In this document: positions 18,018 through 26,301 of the stretch, one piece after another
Numbering within the stretch: the first letter of the stretch is position 1
Layout: the number at the start of each line of letters is the position of its first letter
NCBI RefSeq assembly: GCF_030409905.1
Contig: NZ_JAUFQT010000002.1
Coordinates: forward strand, 806,001 to 870,000
DNA: 64,000 bases
Source of the DNA: Echinicola jeungdonensis
Lineage (GTDB): Bacteria; Bacteroidota; Bacteroidia; Cytophagales; Cyclobacteriaceae
Reading direction: 5' to 3'
Position numbers and translations under genes: made by a program
Notes under the pieces: model-generated
Database searches by the model: none
Seen by the model: only the letters and a program-made list of their open reading frames with translations
What the model was told of the DNA's origin: nothing

Positions 18018-18631
18018 CTAAATAAGGTCTTCACTTTTCACCATCTGGGCTCCAGCTTCCTCCATATCTTTGATGGCTTTTTCAAAATCATTGGGTTCAA
18101 GGTTAACTGCACGTGTACCATCTTTTACCAAATAAGTCTTAAACCCTTCTGAAACAGCATCCAACACCGTAAATTTCACACAATAATCAGCTGCTAAGCC
18201 CACTACGTAAACCGTATCAACTCCATTCTCCTTTAGGTACTTACCTAGTCCGGTATCTTGCCTTTTATGATTATCAAAAAAACCACTATAGGAATCTATT
18301 TTGGGATTGGTTCCTTTTTTAAAAACCTTTTTCCAACCTTCGGTTTTTAAATAGGGATGAAATTGGGAACCATGGGACTCCTTAACACAATGCACCGGCC
18401 ACAGGATCTGATCCATTCCATCTAGTTTTATTATCTCACCGGGCTTTTTTCCTTTATGGTTTGCAGCAAAACTCAAATGGTTCTCTGGGTGCCAATCCTG
18501 GGTCCCTACAATGAAATCAAATTTGCTTTGAAGTTTATTAATTATTGGAATAATTTTATCACCATCCTTCACCTCCAAAGCTCCCCCGGAAGAAAATCAT
18601 GCTGAACATCCACAATTAATAAGGCTTTCAT
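18018..18631 (-). pseudogene. pncA: Nicotinamidase, frameshifted
   Basis: The gene starts with ATG at 18631 and reads MKALLIVDVQHDFLPG, the normal nicotinamidase N-terminus, in which the Asp in IVDVQ is catalytic. After Gly16 a run of five G (C at 18583-18587 on the plus strand) replaces the six needed for PGGALEVKDGD, and translation stops four codons later. The other 186 codons are intact in the next frame, including the catalytic Cys in LAADYCVKFT and the metal-site DWHPENH. A one-base loss in a homopolymer separates Asp from Cys; either the gene is dead or the base call is wrong. Restored length would be about 204 aa. It sits 104 bp after pncB, as expected for NAD salvage. Confidence 0.85.
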
Positions 18632-18735
18632 AATTCCAGCTTTTTGGTTCAATATCGACAATAATTTACCCAGATAAATTGGATATTAAAAAGAATAAGT
18701 ACCTCCCTTATATTTTCTTTTCCTGCTGAAATGGA

Positions 18736-20211
18736 TTAATGGTAATTTTTTGCCTTGAGAACCAAATCTGTCCTCAAATGGTAAAGTGACTCCTCCAAAC
18801 CAACAGGATAAATGTGGGGGTTAATTAATCTTTTATGGGCTTTATCGAACCTCCCCAAGCCAGTTAGGGTCTTTTCTCTGATTTCATCCAATTTTGGTCG
18901 GGTATAAACTTTTTCACCTTCTTTAAAAATAGATTTCAATAAGACTTTACTTTCCAAAGCACCTGACTGAATTTTTTTCCTTTTTGTAGGATCATTGGGG
19001 TCAATGATAGTAATTTCATCTGGCAGCTTTTCTCCATTTTCCAGATAAACCATATCAGCCATGGCTTTCCCATTTTTGTAAAAACGCCTAACATTCTGGA
19101 AACCAGGAATATTAATTTTCACAGCTTGCTGGGAAACTTTTAATTTGGGCACCCAATCCCCTTTTTCGTTTTTAATGGCAGCCATTTTATAAACTGCTCC
19201 CAAGGCGGGCTGGTCATAAGCAGTAACTAATTTTGTCCCAATGCCCCAAATATCTATTGCCGCTTCCTGCATTTTCAGGGAAGACAATATATGTTCATCC
19301 AGATCATTGCTGGCTACAACTTTGGCATCGGGAAAACCAGCTTCATCCAACATCTCCCTGGCTACATTACTGTAATAAGCCAAATCCCCGGAATCAATTC
19401 TTATTCCCAACATCTTCTTCCCTTTGGCTTTAAGACTTTGCCCCACTTTTATGGCATTTTGAATCCCCTTGAGGGTATCATAAGTATCTACCAAAAAAAT
19501 GCAATTATCCGGAAATGCCTCAGCATATGCTTCAAAAGCTTCCAATTCAGTATCAAAAGCCATAATCCAACTATGGGCATGAGTTCCTGAAACAGGGATT
19601 CCAAATAGTTTTCCGGCCATCACATTACTGGTAGAGGAACAGCCTCCAATGTAAGAGGCCCTACTTGCTGCCAAAGCTCCATCAATACCTTGGGCTCGCC
19701 GTAACCCAAATTCCAACACCGGATCCCCTTTTGCCTCTAGGGAAATTCTGGACGCTTTGGTAGCCACCAAAGTTTGAAAATTAATAATATTCAACAATGG
19801 AGTTTCCAATAACTGACATTGCAACAATGGCCCCCTCACCCTGACCATAGGCGTATTGGGAAATATTACGGTTCCTTCTTCCACCGCATCCACATCACAA
19901 CTAAATTTCAATTCCCTTAAATATTGGATAAAGCCCTCTTCAAAGGTAGGTGTACCATCCTTTTGGGTCATTTGCTGAAGATACTCAAGATCATTTTCTT
20001 CAAATTTGAAATTCCGGCAAAAATCTATTACATAATCCAAACCCGCTGCAACCGTAAACCCACTTTGAAATGGGTTTTTCCTAAAAAACAAATTAAAAAC
20101 TGCTTGTTGATCAGCTTTCCCGGATTTCCAATAGGCATAAGCCATGGTCAATTGGTAAAAATCAGTTAAAAGGGCCAAAGACCCGTGGTATAAATCTTTT
20201 GTTATTTTCAT
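18736..20211 (-). CDS. pncB: Nicotinate phosphoribosyltransferase
   Basis: A 491-aa enzyme that joins nicotinate to PRPP with ATP, the committed step of the Preiss-Handler NAD route. ALLTDFYQLTMAYAYWKSG near 13-31, EFGLRRAQG near 156-164, the SYIGGCSSTSNV block and GTHAHSWIMAF near 199-209 mark the family, and IRIDSGDLAY is the phosphate-binding strand. Long form typical of Firmicutes and Bacteroidota. Its ATG overlaps the stop of the DMT transporter gene (TAATG), so the two are translationally coupled, and pncA follows downstream. Confidence 0.95.
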   Translation of the reverse strand: MKITKDLYHGSLALLTDFYQLTMAYAYWKSGKADQQAVFNLFFRKNPFQSGFTVAAGLDYVIDFCRNFKFEENDLEYLQQMTQKDGTPTFEEGFIQYLRELKFSCDVDAVEEGTVIFPNTPMVRVRGPLLQCQLLETPLLNIINFQTLVATKASRISLEAKGDPVLEFGLRRAQGIDGALAASRASYIGGCSSTSNVMAGKLFGIPVSGTHAHSWIMAFDTELEAFEAYAEAFPDNCIFLVDTYDTLKGIQNAIKVGQSLKAKGKKMLGIRIDSGDLAYYSNVAREMLDEAGFPDAKVVASNDLDEHILSSLKMQEAAIDIWGIGTKLVTAYDQPALGAVYKMAAIKNEKGDWVPKLKVSQQAVKINIPGFQNVRRFYKNGKAMADMVYLENGEKLPDEITIIDPNDPTKRKKIQSGALESKVLLKSIFKEGEKVYTRPKLDEIREKTLTGLGRFDKAHKRLINPHIYPVGLEESLYHLRTDLVLKAKNYH

Positions 20212-21038
20212 TATTTTGATTGAATATTTAAAATTACCCCCAACAAAACCAAGCCCATACCTAAATACGTCAGCAAGTTAAAGGTTTCACCGAAAAAGAT
20301 AAAACCAAAAATAAGGGCATATACGATCCCAATATAGTTTAAGCTGGCAATCTTGGCAAGATTTGCATGTTGGTAAGCCAATGTCATATAATATTGGGCC
20401 ATTTGAGTAAAGGTTCCTATGGCGGCTAAAATCAGCCAATCCCAACCACTGGGCATTACCCATTTAAAATAACTCCAAACGCCCACTATGGGCAGTGTAA
20501 CCAAAGGAAAGTAAAAAACAATCACCAGGGGATGTTCTGATCCTTTTAGTTTTCTGATGATATTGTAGGCCGTTCCTGCAAAAAAGGCGGAACCTACCCC
20601 AATTAGCAAAAATTTCATCGACATCCTTGGATCAAATCCCTGGATGATCAACACCCCACCAAAGGCCAATGCAAAGTAAAATAAACGGATGGGCTTTATT
20701 TTTTCCTTTGCAATAAATATTCCTAAAATTGCTGTAAATATGGGGGACAAATATTGTAAGGTGACTGCACTGGCAAGAGGCACATTTTGAAGGGTGTAAA
20801 AAAACATGATCAAAGCCAATGCCCCAGAAGCCCCTCTGATCATCAGTAACTTTTTATTATTACCAAAAAGAGAAACCCTCTTCCTTTTTAGGATAAGGTA
20901 AGTCGCTACCATGCTGATCAGGGACCGGAAAAACACAATTTCCACCGCTGGGAGATGTGGAATATATTTCACCAATACCTGCATAAGGGCAAAAAATATT
21001 CCAGCAAGCAACATGTGCTGAACACTCTTTTGATTCAA
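20211..21038 (-). CDS. DMT superfamily (EamA) transporter
   Basis: A 275-aa membrane protein with about ten hydrophobic segments and two EamA repeats; SAVTLQYLSPIFTAILGIFI is the typical end of the first repeat and KIASLNYIGIVYALIFGFIFFGE that of the second (segments split here only for naming). A TTG at 21038 gives LNQKSVQHMLLAG; an ATG at 21014 is the alternative. EamA proteins export or import small metabolites. Because its stop overlaps the pncB start, transport of nicotinate, nicotinamide or a related pyridine is a reasonable but unproven guess. Confidence 0.87.
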   Translation of the reverse strand: MNQKSVQHMLLAGIFFALMQVLVKYIPHLPAVEIVFFRSLISMVATYLILKRKRVSLFGNNKKLLMIRGASGALALIMFFYTLQNVPLASAVTLQYLSPIFTAILGIFIAKEKIKPIRLFYFALAFGGVLIIQGFDPRMSMKFLLIGVGSAFFAGTAYNIIRKLKGSEHPLVIVFYFPLVTLPIVGVWSYFKWVMPSGWDWLILAAIGTFTQMAQYYMTLAYQHANLAKIASLNYIGIVYALIFGFIFFGETFNLLTYLGMGLVLLGVILNIQSK

Positions 21039-21266
21039 AATCCTTGGTACCTTTTAATGATTGATTTAAACAAACCGCAAAGGTAACAATCCTTTTATGA
21101 TTTATTCCTGATCTGTATGCTAATTTCCCCTTACCTCCCATTCGAATTTCCATTTTCGAATCAAATTGAAATAAAAATCAGAAAATTGAATAAAATTTTG
21201 AACAAAATGTTTCCAAACTTGGTCTTTTACTTAATGGTTTAATCAAATCAATTAAAAAGAAATATT

Positions 21267-21722
21267 ATGGCACTCAATATAGGTCAGAAAGCCCCGGATT
21301 TTACTTTGGAATCCACTTCGGGAAAGAAGTTTATTTTAGGTGAAAATTTTAAAAACCAGGCATGCCTGATATTTTTCTATCCCAAAGACCAAACAAAAGG
21401 TTGTACTAAGGAAGTATGCAGTTTTAGAGACAACTTCCATGTATTTAAGGACCTTAATATACCTATTGTGGGCATTAGTCGGGATGATATCCCCAGCCAT
21501 CTAAAGTTCAAAAATGATCATCAACTTCCCTTTGAACTGCTTTCAGACCCTAATGGAGAAGTGTGCAAGTCCTATGGAGCCTTGATGCCTGTTCTCAATA
21601 TCCCAAAAAGAATAACCTATTTACTGGACAACAACCACCAGATAATGGCGGTCCATGAGGGATTATTTAATGGACCTAAGCATGTAGAAAAAATGGTTGA
21701 TGAATTGACCCAAATTAAATAA
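21267..21722 (+). CDS. Peroxiredoxin, second Bcp/PrxQ-type gene
   Basis: A 151-aa peroxiredoxin with PKDQTKGC, giving peroxidatic Cys46 and the resolving Cys51 five residues on. It differs from the gene at 4474-4923 in having Lys for the usual Pro in TPGC and in many surface positions, so it is a divergent paralogue, not a recent copy. Expected to reduce peroxides with thioredoxin. ATG start; monocistronic between two minus-strand genes, with a 228-bp gap upstream that must hold its promoter and that of the DMT gene. Confidence 0.92.
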   Translation: MALNIGQKAPDFTLESTSGKKFILGENFKNQACLIFFYPKDQTKGCTKEVCSFRDNFHVFKDLNIPIVGISRDDIPSHLKFKNDHQLPFELLSDPNGEVCKSYGALMPVLNIPKRITYLLDNNHQIMAVHEGLFNGPKHVEKMVDELTQIK

Positions 21723-21750
21723 CCTCCCTGTTTTTAAATGCAGGAATCAA

Positions 21751-22410
21751 TTATTGACCAGATATTATTAATCCATCCTGCATGGTCAGCATCCTGTCGG
21801 CCATTTTGGCCAGCTCCTGATTATGGGTAACAATTACAAAGGACTGCCCAAACTCATCCCTTAGTTTAAAAAACAGTTCATGGAGGGCTTCCGCATTATG
21901 AGTGTCCAAATTTCCGCTGGGTTCATCTGCAAATACTATTTTGGGATTATTGATCAAGGCCCTGGCCACGGCAACCCGCTGCTGTTCTCCCCCGGAAAGC
22001 TCCGAAGGTTTATGGTTTAATCTCCCTTCAATTCCCAGCAAACGTGCAAGTTCCTGAACACTTTCCTTTAATTTAGCCTCTGATTTTTTGGCTATCAATC
22101 CTGGGATAATGATATTTTCCTCGGCAGTAAACTCAGGTAATAAATTATGAAACTGGAAAATAAACCCAATTTCGGCATTCCGGTATGCAGCCAGCTTATC
22201 CCCTTTTAATTTATTAAGGATTCTTTGATCCACCTGCACATCCCCCTGATCAGGCTGATCCAGGGTTCCCAAAATATGTAATAAAGTACTTTTGCCGGCC
22301 CCTGAAGCCCCTACAATAGATACAATTTCTCCAGCATCAATTCTAACATCCACACCCTTAAGGACATGGAGATCTCCATAATATTTTTGGATACCTTTTG
22401 CTTCAAGCAT
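21751..22410 (-). CDS. ABC transporter ATP-binding protein, LolD-like
   Basis: A 219-aa ATPase with Walker A GASGAGKST (about 33-41), signature LSGGEQQRVAVARAL (about 138-152), Walker B IVFADEPSGNLDT (about 158-170) and H-loop VTHN (about 193-196). The spacing and the EPSGNLDT box are those of the MacB/LolD/FtsE group that energises lipoprotein or peptide transport. The permease partner is not in the neighbourhood, which is common for LolD in Bacteroidota. Monocistronic; diverges from sucC. Confidence 0.88.
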   Translation of the reverse strand: MLEAKGIQKYYGDLHVLKGVDVRIDAGEIVSIVGASGAGKSTLLHILGTLDQPDQGDVQVDQRILNKLKGDKLAAYRNAEIGFIFQFHNLLPEFTAEENIIIPGLIAKKSEAKLKESVQELARLLGIEGRLNHKPSELSGGEQQRVAVARALINNPKIVFADEPSGNLDTHNAEALHELFFKLRDEFGQSFVIVTHNQELAKMADRMLTMQDGLIISGQ

Positions 22411-22501
22411 AGTAGTAGACTTAAAAGAATCTTAAAGATATAAATAATTTCAAATCTAGGTTAAAAATCCACCCTATTTGCTAAAAAGAGCAAATTAATC
22501 C

Positions 22502-22532
22502 TTGAATTATCGGTTTGTGTGAGTTAACTTCG
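22502..22532 (+). promoter_or_regulatory. Candidate sucC promoter
   Basis: TTG at 22502-22504 and TAACTTCG at 22525-22532 fit the Bacteroidota -33/-7 pattern (TTG, about 20-bp spacer, TAnnTTTG with one mismatch). The start site would be near 22538, giving a short leader before ATG 22552. Confidence 0.4.
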
Positions 22533-22551
22533 GGCAAAAATTTTCGCTAGG

Positions 22552-23769
22552 ATGAATATACACGAATATCAAGCTAAAGAAGTTCTCAAAGGTTACGGTG
22601 TCAGAATTCAGGAAGGTATCGTGGCCGATACACCCGAAGCAGCGCATGACGCAGCCAAATTATTGAACGCAGAAACAGGTACCTCATGGTATGTAATAAA
22701 AGCACAGATCCATGCAGGTGGACGTGGAAAAGGCAAAGTACAGGAAACTGATTCCAATGGCGTGGTATTGGCCAAAAAATTGGATGAAGTCACTGAAAAG
22801 GCTAAAAACATCCTAGGCGGGACCCTGGTTACCCACCAGACTGGTCCAGAAGGGAAAAAAGTAAATAAAGTCTTGGTAGCACAGGATGTATATTATCCAG
22901 GTGACTCTGAGCCAAAGGAATATTACCTTTCCATCCTATTGGATAGGGCTAAAGGTTGCAATGTGATCATGGCCTCTACTGAAGGAGGAATGGACATTGA
23001 GGAGGTTGCTGAGAAATCTCCTGAAAAAATCATCAAGGAATGGATTGACCCTAAAGTAGGCCTTCAAGGTTTCCAAGCTAGAAAGGTAGCTTTTGCACTT
23101 GGCCTTACTGGCAATGCATTTAAAGAAATGGTAAAATTCATCATTTCCCTTTATAAAGCTTATGATGCCACAGACTCTTCTCAATTTGAAATCAACCCTG
23201 TGTTGAAAACTTCTGATGACAAGATCCTTGCTGTGGATGCCAAAGTAAATTTGGATGACAATGCACTATACAGACACAGAGATCTTGCTGAATTCAGAGA
23301 CTTGTCCGAAGAAGATCCTTTGGAAGTAGAAGCAGGCAAATCTGACCTGAACTATGTGAAGCTGGATGGTAATGTAGGCTGTATGGTAAATGGTGCCGGC
23401 CTAGCAATGGCAACCATGGATATGATCAAACTTTCCGGTGGAGAGCCTGCCAACTTCCTTGATGTAGGTGGTGGAGCTAACGCTACTACTGTTGAAGCTG
23501 GTTTCAGAATCATCTTGAAAGACCCTAACGTTAAAGCCATTCTGATCAACGTGTTTGGCGGTATTGTAAGATGTGATAGAATTGCTAGCGGTGTTGTAGA
23601 AGCTTACAAATCTATTGGTGATATTGCCGTGCCAATCATTGTAAGACTTCAAGGTACCAATGCTGAAGAGGGAGCTAAAATTATCGATGAATCTGGTCTG
23701 AAAGTATTCTCGGCCATTACATTGAAAGAAGCTGCAGAAAAAGTACAAGAAGTGCTTAAAAACGCATAA
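22552..23769 (+). CDS. sucC: Succinate-CoA ligase, beta subunit
   Basis: A 405-aa ATP-grasp protein of the TCA cycle. [12 protein letters not shown] opens the family; [13 protein letters not shown] near 52-64 is the nucleotide-binding loop, EINPVL near 219-224 holds metal ligands, [17 protein letters not shown] near 282-298 and VFGGIVRCD near 332-340 are CoA-ligase-domain motifs. It is about 17 residues longer than E. coli SucC owing to small insertions near 45 and 80-100. The alpha subunit sucD is not next to it, a usual arrangement in Bacteroidota. Downstream come a palindrome and tRNA-Arg. Confidence 0.97.
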   Translation: MNIHEYQAKEVLKGYGVRIQEGIVADTPEAAHDAAKLLNAETGTSWYVIKAQIHAGGRGKGKVQETDSNGVVLAKKLDEVTEKAKNILGGTLVTHQTGPEGKKVNKVLVAQDVYYPGDSEPKEYYLSILLDRAKGCNVIMASTEGGMDIEEVAEKSPEKIIKEWIDPKVGLQGFQARKVAFALGLTGNAFKEMVKFIISLYKAYDATDSSQFEINPVLKTSDDKILAVDAKVNLDDNALYRHRDLAEFRDLSEEDPLEVEAGKSDLNYVKLDGNVGCMVNGAGLAMATMDMIKLSGGEPANFLDVGGGANATTVEAGFRIILKDPNVKAILINVFGGIVRCDRIASGVVEAYKSIGDIAVPIIVRLQGTNAEEGAKIIDESGLKVFSAITLKEAAEKVQEVLKNA

Positions 23770-23777
23770 AATTATAC

Positions 23778-23785
23778 TATATTTG
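23778..23785 (+). promoter_or_regulatory. Candidate -7 box for tRNA-Arg
   Basis: TATATTTG is an exact match to the Bacteroidota -7 consensus TAnnTTTG. The -33 element is poor. The start site would fall near 23791, at the left end of the palindrome, so that the palindrome would be the tRNA leader. Confidence 0.4.
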
Positions 23786-23787
23786 TA

Positions 23788-23819
23788 GCCGATTTAAGGG
23801 CAGCTGCCCTTAAATCGGC
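23788..23819. repeat. 32-bp perfect palindrome between sucC and tRNA-Arg
   Basis: GCCGATTTAAGGGCAG (23788-23803) is followed directly by its exact reverse complement (23804-23819). As RNA it would form a hairpin with a minimal loop, ending 5 nt before the tRNA. It has no T tail, so it is not a standard terminator. Confidence 0.9.
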
Positions 23820-23824
23820 CTAAA

Positions 23825-23898
23825 GCGCGCGTAGTTCAACTGGATAGAATATCGGATTTCGGCTCCGAGGGTTGAGGGTTCGAATCCTTCCGCGCGTA
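23825..23898 (+). tRNA. tRNA-Arg (anticodon UCG)
   Basis: A 74-nt cloverleaf: acceptor GCGCGCG (23825-23831) with CGCGCGT (23891-23897), D stem GTTC/GAAT, anticodon stem TCGGA/TCCGA with loop TTTCGGC (anticodon TCG at 23859-23861), a 5-nt variable loop, T stem GAGGG/CCTTC with loop TTCGAAT, discriminator A. CCA is not encoded. It should read CGA and, with U34 modification, other CGN codons. Confidence 0.95.
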
Positions 23899-24147
23899 CA
23901 GAAAGCCTCTTGTCTTGCAAGGGGCTTTTCTATTTTTTGACCTAAAAGCATGGAATAAAAGTGTTTTTTTTTGATAAACTTTTAGAAATCCCCAAATACC
24001 AACTCTATTATCAAACAAATGGAAATTCTATTTTCCTTACCAAATCACAAAATGTAAACAGAAGATTTTTTTGTCCCTACTTTTCCTGAAAAAATCCCTA
24101 AATTAATCGAAATAATCATTTTTAAATCAAACCAAACTCATTTAATT

Positions 24148-24729
24148 ATGTCAAAGAAAATATTGTTGTTAGTGGGAGATTATGTTGAAGATTATGAAGC
24201 TATGGTTCCTTTCCAAGCTTTATTATCAGTAGGGGTTGAAGTGGACACCAACGCTCCAGACAGAAAAAAAGGAAACACCGTTCCAACAGCTGTTCATGAC
24301 TTTGTTGGTGACCAAACTTATAAGGAAACTCCAGGCCATCAATTTGGGATCAATGCTGATATGGCAAGTGTTAAACTGGATGAATATGATGGCTTGTATA
24401 TTGCTGGAGGAAGGGCGCCTGAATATATTCGGTTAAATGAAAAGGTAATTTATATAACCAAGCACTTTTTTGAAAAAAACAAACCCGTTGCAGCCATTTG
24501 TCATGGAATCCAAGTTTTAACTACTGCAAAAGTCATAAGTGGCAGAACCCTTACTGCGTACCCTGCAGTCGGCCCTGATATTGAATTGGCGGGTGGTACC
24601 TGGAAAAATGTTGAAGTGGATGAAGCCGTGGTGGATGGCAACTTGGTTACCTCCCCTGCTTGGCCCGGTCATCCAGCTATCCTTCGGGAATTTTATAAAA
24701 TGTTGGGGATAAAGATCAGTGAATCCTAA
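24148..24729 (+). CDS. DJ-1/PfpI family protein
   Basis: A 193-aa class I glutamine-amidotransferase-like protein. The nucleophile-elbow Cys118 lies in AAICHGIQVL, and LYIAGGRAPEYIR near 83-95 precedes it. In this family the Cys works with a nearby Glu and His; functions range from glyoxalase or deglycase to chaperone and peptidase. The segment DQTYKETPGHQFG (about 55-67) is typical of the longer YhbO-unlike PfpI branch seen in Bacteroidota. Single gene with its own terminator; stress function is likely but the substrate is unknown. Confidence 0.88.
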   Translation: MSKKILLLVGDYVEDYEAMVPFQALLSVGVEVDTNAPDRKKGNTVPTAVHDFVGDQTYKETPGHQFGINADMASVKLDEYDGLYIAGGRAPEYIRLNEKVIYITKHFFEKNKPVAAICHGIQVLTTAKVISGRTLTAYPAVGPDIELAGGTWKNVEVDEAVVDGNLVTSPAWPGHPAILREFYKMLGIKISES

Positions 24730-24758
24730 CCATTTTATTTGTTCCCTATAATCCCAAA

Positions 24759-24786
24759 TGGCCCAGGCAATTGGGCCACTTTTTTA
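24759..24786 (+). terminator. Terminator after DJ-1/PfpI gene
   Basis: TGGCCCA (24759-24765) pairs with TGGGCCA (24772-24778) over a 6-nt loop, followed by C and six T. Confidence 0.75.
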
Positions 24787-24846
24787 CTCCATTTTTAAAC
24801 AATTTCTCCTTCAAAAGGTATTCAAATATATAAGCAATTTGGACTA

Positions 24847-26262
24847 ATGAAGATTTTATTAACGGGAGCAACCGGATACATTGGAAAGAGAATTTTGCCA
24901 GCCTTAATCCAGGAAGGCCATCATGTAATATGCTGTGTAAGGGATAAAAAGCGATTTTATCTACAGCCTTTTATGGAAGGACATGTAGAGGTAATTGAAG
25001 TTGATTTTTTAAATGAAAATTCACTCAGTAATATTTCAAATGATATCGATGGGGCCTATTACCTTATTCATTCTATGGCCTCTTCTTCCCATTTTTCTTC
25101 TTTGGAAATAAAAACAGCTAGAAATTTCAGAAAATACATTAACAGTACACAAGCAAAGCATGTAATTTATTTGAGTGGTATTGTCAATGAAAACAAACTT
25201 TCCAAGCATTTAGAATCCCGAAAAGCTGTTGAAAATGAATTATCTAAGGGCAATTATAATTTCACTGTTTTAAGGGCAGGAATTATCATTGGCTCAGGAA
25301 GTGCATCATTTGAAATTATCAGAGATTTGGTTGAAAAACTCCCCATCATGGTGGCGCCAAAATGGGTCCATACCCGTTGCCAACCCATAGCCATCAGGGA
25401 TGTCATCCAATTTTTGATTTTGACCCTATTTAATCCTGTAACTTACAATCAGGATTTTGATATAGGAGGTCCAGATGTCCTCAATTACAAGGAAATGTTA
25501 ATTGGCTATGCTCGTTCAAGAAATTTAAAAAGAAAAATTTGGGTAGTTCCGGTACTGACCCCAAAATTAAGCTCTTATTGGTTATTTTTTGTAACTTCCA
25601 CCACTTACCAACTTGCTGTTTCCCTGGTTGAAAGCATGAAAGTTCATGTGGTCTGCAGGGATAAAAAGCTGGAAAAAATCCTCAAAATTCAGCCCCTTGA
25701 TTATTCATCAGCCCTACAAAAAGCATTTTCAAAAATAGAGCAACAGGAAATTATTTCAAGCTGGAAGGATTCTATGATCAGTGGCCGCTTATCCCAAAAT
25801 CTATCTGAATTTATCCGTGTTCCACAATACGGATGTTTTAAAGATACGAGAGAATCCGCTATCGAAAATAAAAATGATTGCCTCAACAAAATCTGGAAAA
25901 TCGGAGGAAAAAAAGGTTGGTATTATGCCAATTGGCTTTGGAAAATCCGGGGAATTCTGGACAAACTTTCGGGCGGGGTTGGTTTGAGAAGAGGAAGGAC
26001 TCATCCGGAACAAATCCACCCTGGGGACAGCATAGATTTTTGGCGGGTATTATATGCAAAAAAAGAAGAAGGAAGGTTACTACTTTATGCAGAAATGAAA
26101 GTTCCTGGAGAAGCTTGGCTGGAATTTCAGGTAAAAAATAACCGGCTAATTCAAACTGCCACCTTTAGGCCTAAAGGATTATGGGGCCGGATTTATTGGT
26201 ATATGGTTTACCCTTTTCATGGATTGATATTTGGTGGTATGATCCGGAAATTAGCTAAATAA
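24847..26262 (+). CDS. SDR/NAD(P)-binding protein with C-terminal DUF2867
   Basis: A 471-aa fusion. Residues about 1-300 are an atypical short-chain dehydrogenase: KILLTGATGYIGKRI is the NAD(P)-binding loop, and YYLIHSMA and VIYLSGIV follow the NmrA/SDR pattern. Residues about 310-471 match DUF2867, with WRVLYAKKEEGRLLLYAEMKVPGEAWLEF split by a Lys-rich linker. The fused form is widespread in bacteria (YbjT-like) without a known reaction. ATG start; ends at a strong convergent terminator. Confidence 0.87.
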   Translation: MKILLTGATGYIGKRILPALIQEGHHVICCVRDKKRFYLQPFMEGHVEVIEVDFLNENSLSNISNDIDGAYYLIHSMASSSHFSSLEIKTARNFRKYINSTQAKHVIYLSGIVNENKLSKHLESRKAVENELSKGNYNFTVLRAGIIIGSGSASFEIIRDLVEKLPIMVAPKWVHTRCQPIAIRDVIQFLILTLFNPVTYNQDFDIGGPDVLNYKEMLIGYARSRNLKRKIWVVPVLTPKLSSYWLFFVTSTTYQLAVSLVESMKVHVVCRDKKLEKILKIQPLDYSSALQKAFSKIEQQEIISSWKDSMISGRLSQNLSEFIRVPQYGCFKDTRESAIENKNDCLNKIWKIGGKKGWYYANWLWKIRGILDKLSGGVGLRRGRTHPEQIHPGDSIDFWRVLYAKKEEGRLLLYAEMKVPGEAWLEFQVKNNRLIQTATFRPKGLWGRIYWYMVYPFHGLIFGGMIRKLAK

Positions 26263-26299
26263 AAAAGCCGTTTAAACCTCAGCTTAAACGGCTTTTTTT
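26261..26299. terminator. Bidirectional terminator
   Basis: AAAAAAGCCGTTTAA (26261-26275) and its complement (26284-26299) form a perfect stem with an A run on one side and seven T on the other, between convergent genes. Confidence 0.9.
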
Positions 26300-26301
26300 A
26301 A

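Noticed and set aside
23836..24018. Minus-strand open frame ending in KDSNPQPSEPKSDILSS
   Set aside because: It is the antisense translation of tRNA-Arg, a well-known false protein in databases.
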